Shown piece after piece: positions 1 to 8,889 of a stretch of 23,614 nucleotides of DNA. The notes below the pieces were generated by a model. The model did not search any database. It was not told the DNA's origin and was given only the letters and a program-made list of their open reading frames with translations. Location: contig NW_024468410.1 in assembly GCF_002104995.1 (NCBI RefSeq), forward strand, positions 1-23,614. Reading direction: 5' to 3'. The DNA is from Linderina pennispora. Lineage: Eukaryota; Kickxellomycota; Kickxellomycetes; Kickxellales; Kickxellaceae. The first letter of the stretch is position 1. Each line of letters begins with the position of its first letter. The position numbers were made by a program, and so were the translations under genes.

Positions 1-1170
1 GTTCAGTACGCTTGAAGCCGGTACTTGCAGCGACAGCCGATCTGCAGACCGGGCTGCTGGGAGAGTGACGGTGTGCGGGCCAACGAAGAATGTCTGTGGA
101 GCTATGGTGCGTGTCTGGTAGGGGTTGCGGAGCTGCCACCGCCAGCTACATGGGCTGGTGCAAAAGTGTGCGAAAAGGGCAAACTGATATTGTACAGGAT
201 TCCACATTTTAACCAAAACAGGCGGCATGGGTAGTGGCTGCTGGCATTTCTATAGAAAACAATTGCAGTTGCGAAAACACCATGCAAAATCTGGCCGAGT
301 TGTGCCTGCAGTTCAGCTCTTGATTTTTAAATTGCACAAGAGCAGGAGTAAAGTGCTACAGCCTTACTGACAATAGAGAGCTGCCCCCATTTAGTGAGCA
401 CGCTCTCCTCACCAGCTTGCGACAAGCTAGGAATTCAATCTGCTTCATCGGAATTGCGGTGTTGAAATGGTATCTTCACCTGTATCCAATCAATATGGTT
501 AACTGGACATAACATGCTTGAAGGGTTAGGCAAAAGAGCCATTGATCCGACACACATGCTGGCCATTAGTTCCAGCTCTCTTATGTTCCCTACATAAACT
601 ATCGGACAGTCAATCCGTGGTTTGCAGAATATTCAACTGTGATAGGCGATGTCTTGAGCCAAATAAACTGCATAGCTACGACAACATTGTGAATATGCAA
701 GGCAAGCAAAATCTCAAGAGTATTTGCCGCCCACATAGGTTATTTGCTATATCAGTTACCAAACGCAAGTGCGCAAGATCAGCTGGCGCATTGCTAGCAG
801 CCAGACTGCTGTTTATTCAGAGGCACAGCGCGCAATACCACGCAATTTATGCCCCTAATTCAATAGTGGTGATTACACTAGGCTTGGTAATAGCCCAGAT
901 TAAAGCAAAAAGACAGGTGATATATCAGAGTTTCAGTGTATCCAGATATTTGCTATTGCCGACAGCCAGTATCAAGGGCATGGGAACAGGTGTGATGTTA
1001 GGCCGACTGCACCGAGTCGGTACTCGAGCGAAAAGAGCATTTATAGAGGCTCTGATATTTTTTATTGCTGGGCAAAATGCGTAGGGGTAACGGCAAAAGA
1101 GTATATCAGACCTTCTTTCTTCTGTACTCCCATGTACTTGTAGTTTCCGTTTCCCAGGCCGATACCAGTG
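1..1170. other. 5' edge region without a confident gene
   Basis: I see no convincing complete gene here. The first 68 bases, read in frame 3, give 21 open codons ending in TGA at 66-68 with coding-like codon use, so the window could begin in the last codons of an upstream plus-strand gene; a second frame is also open to about 120, so this is undecided. A 180-codon open frame at 542-1084 has no signal peptide, domain or biased codon use and looks like chance. The rest is A+T-rich spacer. Confidence 0.3.
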
Positions 1171-1174
1171 CAGA

Positions 1175-1180
1175 TATAAA
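1175..1180 (+). promoter_or_regulatory. TATA box of the GATA-factor gene
   Basis: TATAAA in the context cagaTATAAAgcc, about 177 bp before the GATA-factor ATG. I see no ATG between the box and that start, so the proposed start is the first available in the inferred transcript. Confidence 0.5.
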
Positions 1181-1356
1181 GCCTGTCCGGGCTTTGCTTC
1201 TGAGCACAACTTCGTCTTTTCCTGACTGAAGATACATCCGCTCCAACTTGGCTACGCACTGCCCAACAAAATCGACACATTAAAAACCCATTCACAAGCA
1301 ACTTTGCCGACGGCTTAGTCACCGGCTGAAAACATTCTACTTCGGCCTGTATAGCC

Positions 1357-2236
1357 ATGCAGCAGGATCGCGCAGACAGATGCCCAAGCCCCGAAGCGCT
1401 GTTTTCTGACCATACTCTGATGGCTATAGCGGAGCCGTCACCTGGCGCGAGCATGCCAAGCGCACTGTCTCAGCCTACTCTGGAGGAAGCGCTACCGCTT
1501 CCGACGAATATCCTCATATCGGATATGGATTTTAGCCTTCGTTCACCGACCACCCCGATGCCCTTTGTGGGGGACAATGCGATGCTTTCCACATTCGCTG
1601 TATTCGATGGACTCGGATTCACGGGGGTAGGTGAGCAACACAGCGACAATCCCGAAGCCTCTATACTGCATTCCAGCTACACTGGCAGCCAGCCGCAGCC
1701 ATCGGCCGTCAGCAAGCTTGAGAGTGCCAATCAGGTGTCGAATAGTAGCCCGCGCAAGCTGCGTCTGACAGCCAAGTTGCACGGCAGCCGGAGCACTGGG
1801 GGGATCACCAAGAAAAGCGGAAAGAGACGAGGCAGCAAGTATGTGATTCCGGCGATCAACCAGGACGGGTCGCTCAAGTGCTGCAGCAACTGCGGGGCGG
1901 CCCAGACGCCGAGCTGGCGGCGGCACCCGGACACCGGTACGATGCTGTGCAATGCCTGCGGGTTTATATCTGCGGCTGCATATGAAGCCGCGGCCGCTTG
2001 CGTTCGACGAGCAGGGGCATCTGCAGGTCATCCGCAAGAACGCGGCGGTGAAACGTGAGCCGATCAATGTGGGAGCCGGGGCTAATATGATGGCAGAGGT
2101 AAATGCGGACTTGCCGTTCCAGGCACTGGCGCTGGTGCCGGCCCACAGTGACTTGGCGCCCAGCGATGAAGGCGCTGGCAAGCTCAATGAGACGGAGGCG
2201 GCGCTGGCGGGAGCAATCAGGCGTGCGTCCAAGTGA
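1357..2236 (+). CDS. GATA-type zinc-finger transcription factor, frameshifted in the finger
   Basis: Nuclear DNA-binding regulator of the GATA family. The upstream frame (from ATG 1357) has a low-complexity N-terminus of about 150 residues, a basic KKSGKRRGSK stretch, then Cys176-x2-Cys179-x18-Cys198-x2-Cys201 with TPSWRRHP and LCNACG, the hallmark of a class IV finger with an 18-residue loop. Right after LCNACG the frame is lost: the expected GLYLRLHMKPRPLAF lies one base over and stays open to the stop at 2236. Removing one base from the G/T run at 1960-1965 would give one frame of about 292 residues. Both halves keep family-typical sequence, so the break is recent or an assembly indel. A one-base intron is impossible. 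The finger and following RP-L-F segment resemble regulators seen in early fungi; the target pathway (nitrogen, light, development) cannot be read from the sequence. Confidence 0.8.
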
Positions 2237-2429
2237 GCAGTGTTTTCTGTTTTGCCCAGCCCTTGGCATGACCGGCGGAGTTTTTCGTTTTAGTGCTGTG
2301 GCTGTCAGTGCCCGCTTTGTGCATGCGGAGTAGGGGAGGGGCCAAAGCGCATATTTCCTTGGCTGCTGGCGACGACCAGGCATTCTCCTCACTTTCCTCA
2401 AATTCAGTTATTTTCTAAACCTTAGCACC

Positions 2430-5400
2430 ATGAATCTGTCGCATTTCTCGCTCCGCGTGGGCGACCGTGCAAAGGCGGAGCAGGAACTGCTCGTGTCAAT
2501 TCGCAAGGCGACGAATGTAGATGAGACGTCACCGAAGCGCAAGCATGTGAGAAAGATGATTATGTTCAGCTGGGATTTCAAGACGTCGGTGCCGGTGTGG
2601 GAGGGCCTGAAGGCGCAGCCGCTGCTGGCCGACGAGGTGCAGTGCTACAAGGCGCTTATTTCGCTGCACAAGATGATTCGTGAAGGCCACCAGGTGTGCA
2701 TTCCTGAGGCGCTGACGCAGACGGCATTCCTGGAGACACTGGGGCAGCGTGCGGGCAACACCGGCGGGTATAGCGGGTGGCGTAACTACAGCGTGCTGAT
2801 TCGCGCATACGTGAACTTTTTGCTGGCGAAGCTGGAGTACCACCGGCTGCACCCCGAGTTCAACGGCATGTTCGACTACGAAGAGTACGTGAGCCTGCGC
2901 GGCACCAACGACCCGAACGAGGGCTACGAGACGATCGCGGACCTGATGAGCCTGCAGGACCGGCTGGACGAGTTCCAAAAGCTGGTGTTCCGCAACTTCC
3001 AGCCCGGGTCCAATAACGAGTGCCGCATTGCATCACTGGTGCCACTGGTGGAGGAATCGTATGGAATCTACAAGTTCGCCACGCGCATGCTTATTGCCAT
3101 GCACCAGCGTGTGGATGGCGCCGAGGAGGCGCTGGAGCCGCTGCGCACGCGGTACAACGGCCAGCACTATGCGCTGCGCAAGTTCTACTACGAGTGCTCA
3201 AACCTGCGGTACCTGACGAGCTTGATCACCGTGCCGCGGCTGCCGCAGGACCCGCCCAACCTGTTTGGAGACGACTACATTCCGCCGCCACTGCCTGACC
3301 GCCCCGAGTCAGCACGGGATGTGTCCTCGCCGGTTGCTCCCTCGCCGCCGCCGCCAGCCGAGCCGACCATCGACCTGGAGGCCGAGCGCCAGGCAGCAGA
3401 GGCACTGCGGCTGAAGCAAGAGGAGGAGGAGCGGCAGCGGCAGCTTCTTCTGCAGCAGCAGATGGAGCAGCAGCGGCTGGAGGAGCAGCGCAAGTTTGAG
3501 CTCCTGCAGCAGCAGCAGCGGGAGCGCGAGCAGCAGCAGCTGGAGCAGCTGCAACGCGAGCAGCTGTCGCGGCAGGTGCAGGGCAAGATGCAGGAGTTTG
3601 AGCAGCAGATGCTGATGATGCGCGGTCAGCACGAGCGCGACCAGCTCACCATCGACCAGTACAACAAGCGGGTGGCAGCGCTGGAGGAGCAGATCCGGCA
3701 GCTGCAGCTGCTGCAGGTGCAGCAGGACCAGGGCAAGGACGAGCTGATCCGGCAGCTGCAGGCTCAGATCGAGCAGTGGAAGCAAAAGTACGAGGCGCTG
3801 GCCAAGCTGTATGCCCAGCTGCGGCAGGAGCACCTGGAGCTGCTGACCAAGTTCAAGGCCGTCAACCTCAAGGCCAACAGCGCCAACGAGGTCATGGCCA
3901 AGATGGACCGCCTGCAGGCCGACATGAAGCGCAAGAACCTGGAGCTGGCCGACATGATGCGCGAGCGCGACAAGGCGCGTGCTGACCTCCAGCGCATGGA
4001 GAACGGGCAGGTGGAGGAGCTGGAGCGGCTCCGGCGCGAGTTGGAGGACAGCGAGGACCGTGTGCGCGAGCTGAGCCGCAACAAGGGTGCCGAGGTGCAG
4101 CAGATGCTGGCCAAGTTCAATGCTGAGAAGGACGCGCTGCAGCGGCTGCTGGATGACAAGCTGCGCGAGGCAGATGGTGCGCGCAAGCGGTTCGACGACC
4201 TGCGAGCTGAGCACGAGCATCTGCGCCAGACCAAGGACGACGAGATCGCTGTGCTGCAGGCGGGCATGGACCAGAGCATCGTGGCCATGGCCAAGCTCAA
4301 GAACCAGGCCGACGGCAGCCAGGGCGACCTGCAGCGGCGGCTGGACGCGGTGATGGCTGAGCACGCACAGAAGCTGCGCCGCATCCTGGACTCGATCCTG
4401 CGGGCATGCGCAGACACGGCAGACGAGGCAGTGTTCAGCCTCAACGATCCGAGCAACGCCGGCAATATGACAGCGACAGTGGAGCACGTTCTGGCTACCA
4501 TCGAGCAGGTCCACGACCTAGGCAATGCGCTGGCAGCGTCGTTTGCCGGGTACCTGGCCAACCCCGACGGCGACCAGACGCAGGTTATCTCGACGGCGGT
4601 GGGCTTGGCCAATGACGTCGAGCACCTGCTGGCCAACATCAAGGGTGTGTCGCGGCTGGCCAGTGGCGAGGACACCGTCGAGCGCATCGTCAAGGCTGCG
4701 CGCCAGACGGCGCTGGTCGCTCGCCAGTTCTTCATCAAGGGCCAGTCGCCCGCAATGGAGCGCCTGCTGGCTGCCGAGCGCCCTGGCGTGATCCTCGACA
4801 CGAACCGCGAGCTGCAGCAAAGCCTGGGCACGCTGACGGCGCTGGCCGAGGGACTTGTGCCGCAGGACGCGTCGCGCGTGTCGGTGGCCACGACCAGCGA
4901 GGACGTGTCGGATCTGGTCGAGCGGGAAATGCTGAATGCCGCACGCGCCATTGACGAAGCTGTGGCGCGCCTGCAGGCACTGGCGAACCAGCCACGTGAC
5001 TCGTCGCTGACCGACCACCAGGTGCAGGTGCATGACGCGATCCTGGACTCGTCCATGGCCATGACCAACGCGATCGCGCAGCTGATCCGCGCTGCAACCG
5101 CGTCGCAACAGGAGATCGTCGCGCAGGGCCGCGGCACGAGCTCAAAGGCAGCGTTCTACAAGAAGAACAACCGGTGGACCGAGGGTCTGATCTCGGCTGC
5201 CAAGGCTGTGGCCATGGCCACCAACATGCTGGTTGAGACCGCCGACGGTGTGATCAAGGGCACGCTGACCATCGAGCACCTGGTGGTGGCTGCGCGCGAG
5301 GTGTCGGCGGCCACTGTGCAGCTTGTGGCCGCATCGCGCGTCAAGTCGCAGCTGTACTCGAAGACCCAGGAGCGCCTGGAGCTGGCCGCCAAGGCGGTGA

Positions 5401-5633
5401 CGGAAGCCTCGGCACACCTGGTGCGTGCCACCCAGCGTCTCAGCGAGAAGGAGCAGCAGAGCGCCCAGGAGGACTTTGACCAGATGTCGAACCTCGAGTT
5501 CAAGAGCAAGGAGATGGACCAGCAAGTCATGATCCTGAAGCTCGAGAAGGATCTGGTTGCTGCCAGGAGGAGGCTCGCCGAGATGCGTCGTCATGGCTAC
5601 CATGCCGACGAAGAGGAGGAGAGCAATGTTTGA
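2430..5633 (+). CDS. SLA2: Sla2/End4/HIP1R-type endocytic adaptor (ANTH + THATCH)
   Basis: Complete 1067-residue protein linking clathrin-coated membrane to cortical actin during endocytosis. Domains in order: an ANTH phosphoinositide-binding domain at about 1-280 (KATNVDETSPKRKHVRKMI near the start, later WRNYSVLIRAYVNFLLAKL); a proline-rich linker at 285-320 (PPPLPDRP, PSPPPPAEP); a long Gln/Glu/Arg-rich coiled coil at about 320-640 for dimerisation and clathrin light-chain binding; a helical rod; and a C-terminal I/LWEQ (THATCH) actin-binding module at about 860-1045 (RWTEGLISAAKAV, VAAREVSAATVQLVAASRVK). Length matches yeast Sla2 and animal HIP1R (roughly 970-1090). The start is the first ATG, in a CACCATGA context. 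It lies 194 bp downstream of the GATA gene on the same strand. No intron or break. The family call is near certain; the symbol follows the yeast name. Confidence 0.96.
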   Translation: MNLSHFSLRVGDRAKAEQELLVSIRKATNVDETSPKRKHVRKMIMFSWDFKTSVPVWEGLKAQPLLADEVQCYKALISLHKMIREGHQVCIPEALTQTAFLETLGQRAGNTGGYSGWRNYSVLIRAYVNFLLAKLEYHRLHPEFNGMFDYEEYVSLRGTNDPNEGYETIADLMSLQDRLDEFQKLVFRNFQPGSNNECRIASLVPLVEESYGIYKFATRMLIAMHQRVDGAEEALEPLRTRYNGQHYALRKFYYECSNLRYLTSLITVPRLPQDPPNLFGDDYIPPPLPDRPESARDVSSPVAPSPPPPAEPTIDLEAERQAAEALRLKQEEEERQRQLLLQQQMEQQRLEEQRKFELLQQQQREREQQQLEQLQREQLSRQVQGKMQEFEQQMLMMRGQHERDQLTIDQYNKRVAALEEQIRQLQLLQVQQDQGKDELIRQLQAQIEQWKQKYEALAKLYAQLRQEHLELLTKFKAVNLKANSANEVMAKMDRLQADMKRKNLELADMMRERDKARADLQRMENGQVEELERLRRELEDSEDRVRELSRNKGAEVQQMLAKFNAEKDALQRLLDDKLREADGARKRFDDLRAEHEHLRQTKDDEIAVLQAGMDQSIVAMAKLKNQADGSQGDLQRRLDAVMAEHAQKLRRILDSILRACADTADEAVFSLNDPSNAGNMTATVEHVLATIEQVHDLGNALAASFAGYLANPDGDQTQVISTAVGLANDVEHLLANIKGVSRLASGEDTVERIVKAARQTALVARQFFIKGQSPAMERLLAAERPGVILDTNRELQQSLGTLTALAEGLVPQDASRVSVATTSEDVSDLVEREMLNAARAIDEAVARLQALANQPRDSSLTDHQVQVHDAILDSSMAMTNAIAQLIRAATASQQEIVAQGRGTSSKAAFYKKNNRWTEGLISAAKAVAMATNMLVETADGVIKGTLTIEHLVVAAREVSAATVQLVAASRVKSQLYSKTQERLELAAKAVTEASAHLVRATQRLSEKEQQSAQEDFDQMSNLEFKSKEMDQQVMILKLEKDLVAARRRLAEMRRHGYHADEEEESNV

Positions 5634-6321
5634 AATGGCACTCCCATCCCCTAGTTATATTTCCAATCTTTGACACTGCCAAGAACACATATCATCAGCC
5701 TACTACATACACTCTTATTTGGTGGGTGTTTCTGTAATGTGGGCTATTGTCAGTGAGGCCACGACCGCTGATCGCCCTGGCGGCAGTGTGTCATGTGGAA
5801 CACTTTATCCGTGCAGTTGCTAAAATACGATGTACAGTTCCGATATTCGTAGTCGGTCGCATCCTGGTTCATCTGATGCATTCTTTCGGCCGTCTTTGGT
5901 GCTGGGGTGGTTCCGATGCCGAATCAGCAAGTCCATTTTGGCGATTTTTGCACTCGCACATATTCATGGTGTTGAGTTATGATTACTTTCCACAAACATG
6001 CAGCTATGATGAAATAGCGTCAAGCCTTGCCACCACCTGTCTCACACCACACAATTCCCTTTCCAGATATATGGCAGCAGCGGCCATTACTCCCAACTGT
6101 CATCTTTTTCGCTGCGACGAATGCGCATGAGCAGGGGCTGTCTAGTCCTACTTTCAATCCGATATCATCAGTCGTCGTTCAGGCACGTATCTCAGCAGCA
6201 TATTCATGGTATTTTTTCAACTCCAGAATATATTTTTCAATATAATAAAAGGCGCTAGAGCTGAAATAATGATGGACAGGTGCGGCACATATATGTGGCA
6301 GCACAATGGCATGGGACTGCT
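5634..6321. other. Spacer between SLA2 and the secreted-peptide cluster
   Basis: Holds the SLA2 3' region and a possible decayed cysteine-rich mini-gene (5737-5823, listed separately). A 127-codon frame at 5747-6130 starts only at GTG and shows no domain. Otherwise nothing recognisable. Confidence 0.4.
5737..5823 (+). pseudogene. Possible decayed member of the small secreted cysteine-rich family
   Basis: A 28-codon frame ends in RPGGSVSCGTLYPCSC-stop. Aligned with the four minus-strand secreted peptides it keeps the P, the last three cysteines and their spacing (C-x5-C-x-C), but an Arg codon (CGC) replaces the first cysteine and the first interval is one residue shorter. Upstream in-frame codons are hydrophobic (YLVGVSVMWAIVS) but lack an ATG in the right place for a signal peptide. 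It is on the opposite strand to the family. The match is short, so chance is possible. Confidence 0.22.
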
Positions 6322-6465
6322 TTATCCAGTGCCGACGGCGACGCAGCCGCAGATGCCATCCACGCACGACCAGTAGAACCGAGGAGGGCATCTGGCCCTG
6401 GGCGCAAGATCGGCCGAGGCGACAGCAGCAGAGACGAGAAGAAGGACGACGGTCTTGAGATACAT
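6322..6465 (-). CDS. Small secreted cysteine-rich peptide precursor, copy 1
   Basis: A 47-residue precursor. Residues 1-18 are a clear signal peptide (MYLKTVVLLLVSAAVASA) with an A-x-A cleavage site, leaving a mature peptide of about 29 residues with four cysteines: Cys26-x7-Cys34-x4-Cys39-x-Cys41 (CPPRFYWSCVDGICGC). The open frame extends upstream, but the internal ATG at 6465 is chosen because the signal peptide begins there, it matches three paralogues, and a TATA box lies 73 bp before it. It is the first of four minus-strand paralogues in 2.6 kb. Two disulfides are likely. Role unknown: an effector, antimicrobial or wall-associated peptide are options only. I do not recognise a named family. 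Confidence 0.75.
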   Translation of the reverse strand: MYLKTVVLLLVSAAVASADLAPRARCPPRFYWSCVDGICGCVAVGTG

Positions 6466-6537
6466 TTGGCTATGTGGGGAACTCGAAGGAATTCTTGACG
6501 ATACAGCTGTTTGTTGTCTGTGAAACACGCGTGCCCT

Positions 6538-6543
6538 TTTATA
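6538..6543 (-). promoter_or_regulatory. TATA box of secreted peptide copy 1
   Basis: Minus-strand TATAAA (ggaTATAAAAggg) 73 bp before the ATG at 6465. Copy 3 has nearly the same spacing (70 bp), which supports both start sites. Confidence 0.6.
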
Positions 6544-6971
6544 TCCTGCGAAGCAGCAAACAAGTGCTCTCAGACACTGAAGCAAAGCAATTTTGCCAAA
6601 CGCTCATGAGAAGGTCTCGAATTTGGCAGTCCCTTCTGGTCTCGGTGTATCGTGAGAATGTCCGAGGTTTGGATCTGCTCTAGGTACAATTTACAGGAAG
6701 AGGTGTAAACGTATTGCCGGCGTCGATAGGCGAATCTAACAATAGATGTCTTGGCCGCATATACCCGGCCCCCTTTTGTTTTCTATCGGACACATGTCTC
6801 TGAATTCCGTTGCCTTGAGAACGAAAATCAATTTGTGGACGGTCCCCCGTTCCGAGGCTTCTCCCTTTTGACGGACCTCATGTAGTAGAGTAGTTGGTGT
6901 ATCGGCAATCTCAAAACCGACCAAAATGTGTACAATAATTATTTTGCGATGCATCGGCGATAGGTTCACAA
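6544..6971. other. Spacer between secreted-peptide copies 1 and 2
   Basis: Upstream region of copy 1 and downstream region of copy 2. A 77-codon minus-strand frame at 6736-6969 ends in a few cysteines but has no signal peptide and does not fit the family spacing. Nothing else seen. Confidence 0.35.
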
Positions 6972-6977
6972 TTTATT
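6972..6977 (-). terminator. Poly(A) signal of secreted peptide copy 2
   Basis: Minus-strand AATAAA about 45 bp past the copy 2 stop codon. Copies 3 and 4 have the same hexamer 24-50 bp past their stops, supporting these mini-genes as separate transcription units. Confidence 0.5.
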
Positions 6978-7021
6978 AAGAGCAAACAAAAAAGGAGAAG
7001 AATTGAATCTCTGGTGTGCTC

Positions 7022-7162
7022 TTAGCGAGGATAGCACTTGCACTGGTGGGGTCCCGTGCATTCCTGATACCACCCAGGAGGGCAGGCAGCACGGGGCGCG
7101 ACGACAGCAGCGGATGCGGCGGACGCGAGAACTACGGCAATGACGATGGCAAATGACTTCAT
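7022..7162 (-). CDS. Small secreted cysteine-rich peptide precursor, copy 2
   Basis: A 46-residue precursor. A signal peptide covers residues 1-18 (MKSFAIVIAVVLASAASA), followed by a short VVAPRAA segment and a cysteine core Cys27-x7-Cys35-x5-Cys41-x-Cys43 (CPPGWYQECTGPHQCKC) ending YPR. Like copy 1 it has C-P-P and an aromatic pair before the second cysteine. The APRA segment is shared with copy 1 (LAPRAR) and may be a pro-region. TATA box about 83 bp upstream, AATAAA about 45 bp downstream. Intronless. The sequence supports a real secreted peptide; its function is unknown. Confidence 0.78.
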   Translation of the reverse strand: MKSFAIVIAVVLASAASAAVVAPRAACPPGWYQECTGPHQCKCYPR

Positions 7163-7244
7163 GGCGAAAGAAAAAGCTAGGCTAGTCGAAAAATATACGA
7201 AGCAATGATGATGGTGAATTGGATAGTCCGCTCAGTCGTACCAT

Positions 7245-7250
7245 TATATA
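7245..7250 (-). promoter_or_regulatory. TATA box of secreted peptide copy 2
   Basis: Minus-strand TATATA in ggTATATAatgg, 83 bp before the ATG at 7162. Same layout as the neighbouring copies. Confidence 0.55.
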
Positions 7251-7897
7251 CCTGTCTCTCGCAGACGTTGGTCATAGAGCAATTCCGTCCACCCCTCTTC
7301 ATACATTTTACTTTTGGCTAATGCAGTGAATATTCCTTTTTTGGGCTAAAACTGATGCCCCGATATGCCAGATGCAATCTTGCACGCTCTTTGCCAAAAA
7401 GCTGTTTATATGGGTAGAAGTAGATTCTGCAGTGCAGATCTCTGGAATAGTTGCAGCCGTGAGAGAACATACCACGCTCTGCAGCGCCAAGGTCTGGGCT
7501 GCATGCCCCCTATGTACATTCCTTTGGCTGCGTGTCTGTGGAGTGCTCGAAAATGGGAATGTGCTGGTTCCCACAGTTATTTGTGCTCGGAATTGTCTCA
7601 AGGATAATCCACATCCAGCAGATGGAGAAGCGAGCCAATCAGTTTAGCAGCCAGGGATATATGGGATGGACGGAATGTCGGCCATACATGTTTTTTGTTT
7701 CCATCTCCGCAGTGCGTGGTCGATCGACCTCCCATTCCCAGAACGAGCCAGGTTCCAACTTGACAGCCCTTCGGCACATGACACTTGGTGTCGGGCTACA
7801 GACTACATGTATTTTTCCTCACGCTCCTTCAGATGTAGAACCAGCTGCAGACCCAACCATGTCCGGTTGCAATATAATCCAATACATGAAAATGTAA
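7251..7897. other. Spacer between copies 2 and 3, with a cysteine-rich minus-strand frame
   Basis: No complete gene. On the minus strand an open frame runs from 7795 to a stop at 7598 and includes KCHVPKGCQVGTW and THCGDGNK, which look like a fragment of a different secreted cysteine-rich protein. A stop codon (7796-7798) lies just before it and there is no signal peptide, so it could be a relic or chance. The plus-strand frames at 7365-7905 show no domain. Confidence 0.25.
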
Positions 7898-7903
7898 TTT
7901 ATT
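7898..7903 (-). terminator. Poly(A) signal of secreted peptide copy 3
   Basis: Minus-strand AATAAA about 50 bp past the copy 3 stop codon. Confidence 0.5.
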
Positions 7904-7953
7904 AAACCAATTTGCTTGTGATCAATGTCTAGCAATGGATCACCTCGGCAGGT

Positions 7954-8100
7954 TTATCCGACGTAGTAGCAGCCGCAAATCCTGGGCTCGGGGCAGGCCC
8001 ACTTCAGGGGCGGCGGGCACTGGTATTTGGGCTCGATAACGCCGGCCGAGACAACAGCGGCGGCAGAGACGATAAGAGCGGAGAGGGCAGCGAAGTTCAT
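7954..8100 (-). CDS. Small secreted cysteine-rich peptide precursor, copy 3
   Basis: A 48-residue precursor. A signal peptide covers about residues 1-19 (MNFAALSALIVSAAAVVSA). The mature part holds Cys28-x7-Cys36-x5-Cys42-x-Cys44 (CPPPLKWACPEPRICGC) and ends YYVG. The signal peptide differs from copies 1 and 2, but the C-P-P start, the Trp near Cys36 and the final C-G-C match copy 1. TATA box 70 bp upstream, AATAAA 50 bp downstream, no intron. The ATG is the only one giving a signal peptide. Function unknown. Confidence 0.78.
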   Translation of the reverse strand: MNFAALSALIVSAAAVVSAGVIEPKYQCPPPLKWACPEPRICGCYYVG

Positions 8101-8169
8101 TGCGAGGACTAGAGGATAGGAAAGACGATGTGTTGATGAATGATGTATGGTGCGGGCTCAGCTCCACGC

Positions 8170-8175
8170 TTTATA
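8170..8175 (-). promoter_or_regulatory. TATA box of secreted peptide copy 3
   Basis: Minus-strand TATAAA in ggaTATAAAgcg, 70 bp before the ATG at 8100; nearly the same context (ggaTATAAA) as copy 1. Confidence 0.6.
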
Positions 8176-8716
8176 TCCTAGTTTCCTAAGGCTTGCCGTG
8201 TCTTCTTTGCAAAGAGCATACACGTGTTGGAAGCAATACCAGCTGCTGAATACTCCTTTCGCAAGTAGGGAGGATGTGAAAGGTCGTCCACTCAAGGAGC
8301 TGATAGCAAATGTGACAAGGGGGATCATCCAAAGCGGTCCCTCCAAATTATGTCCGCAATCAGAAACTGCAATGATTGTCCAATATATCCTGCAGGCACA
8401 TGGTTGACGACCGCTGTGAAGAAGGCAGGGTGGGAATTATTTTCATCTAGCACGGTCCCTATTTTTAACCACAAAAACGGGAGGGTGGTTGTCAGAAACA
8501 TTACCACATGTGCATTTTCGGCAGCTAGAAATTGGCACCGTGCATATGTGCTCCCTCTTTTTGTTGATATTGTCTCCAGTGCGGATCATAATACCTGGGA
8601 TCAAATTATCATGGTCGGGCACACGTGGGTCCATGGGTAGTGCAGGATCCAACTGCCATTTCTAGGCTACTTGGACCGTTTTTATCGACCCAGCTACACT
8701 AGTACCATGTCAACAA
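8176..8716. other. Spacer between copies 3 and 4
   Basis: Upstream region of copy 3. Open frames on both strands (for example 8350-8640 plus) lack signal peptides, domains or coding bias. Nothing supported. Confidence 0.35.
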
Positions 8717-8722
8717 TTTATT
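8717..8722 (-). terminator. Poly(A) signal of secreted peptide copy 4
   Basis: Minus-strand AATAAA 24 bp past the copy 4 stop codon. Confidence 0.45.
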
Positions 8723-8745
8723 TAGACTGGTTTATAATAATGGCG

Positions 8746-8889
8746 CTAATTGGGAACGCAGTGGCACACCCGCTTGCTTGTACAAATTATGTAGTATCCA
8801 ACTGGACAGGATATCACATCATCAGGCAGCACTGTCGCTAAGGTGCTCGCAGAGAATGCGAGGATGAATGTCAGGCTTGAAAAATTCAT
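8746..8889 (-). CDS. Small secreted cysteine-rich peptide precursor, copy 4 (divergent)
   Basis: A 47-residue precursor. A signal peptide covers about residues 1-18 (MNFSSLTFILAFSASTLA), then a short acidic spacer (TVLPDDVIS) and Cys28-x7-Cys36-x5-Cys42-x-Cys44 (CPVGYYIICTSKRVCHC), ending VPN. It is the most divergent copy: C-P-V replaces C-P-P and the coding DNA is A+T-richer, yet cysteine number, spacing and length are kept. The frame extends upstream to other ATGs; the internal ATG at 8889 is preferred by analogy with the other copies (MNF start shared with copy 3). No clear TATA box at 70-85 bp, so expression is less certain. Confidence 0.68.
   Translation of the reverse strand: MNFSSLTFILAFSASTLATVLPDDVISCPVGYYIICTSKRVCHCVPN

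Noticed and set aside
542-1084. 180-codon plus-strand frame
   Set aside because: No domain, signal peptide or codon bias; lies in A+T-rich spacer.
3764-5137. Long antisense open frames (up to 457 codons) opposite SLA2
   Set aside because: They mirror G+C-rich coding sequence on the other strand, are dominated by Ser/Arg/Leu/Ala and have no domain. They are shadows of the sense gene.
6736-6969. 77-codon minus-strand frame ending in cysteines
   Set aside because: No signal peptide and cysteine spacing does not match the neighbouring secreted family.
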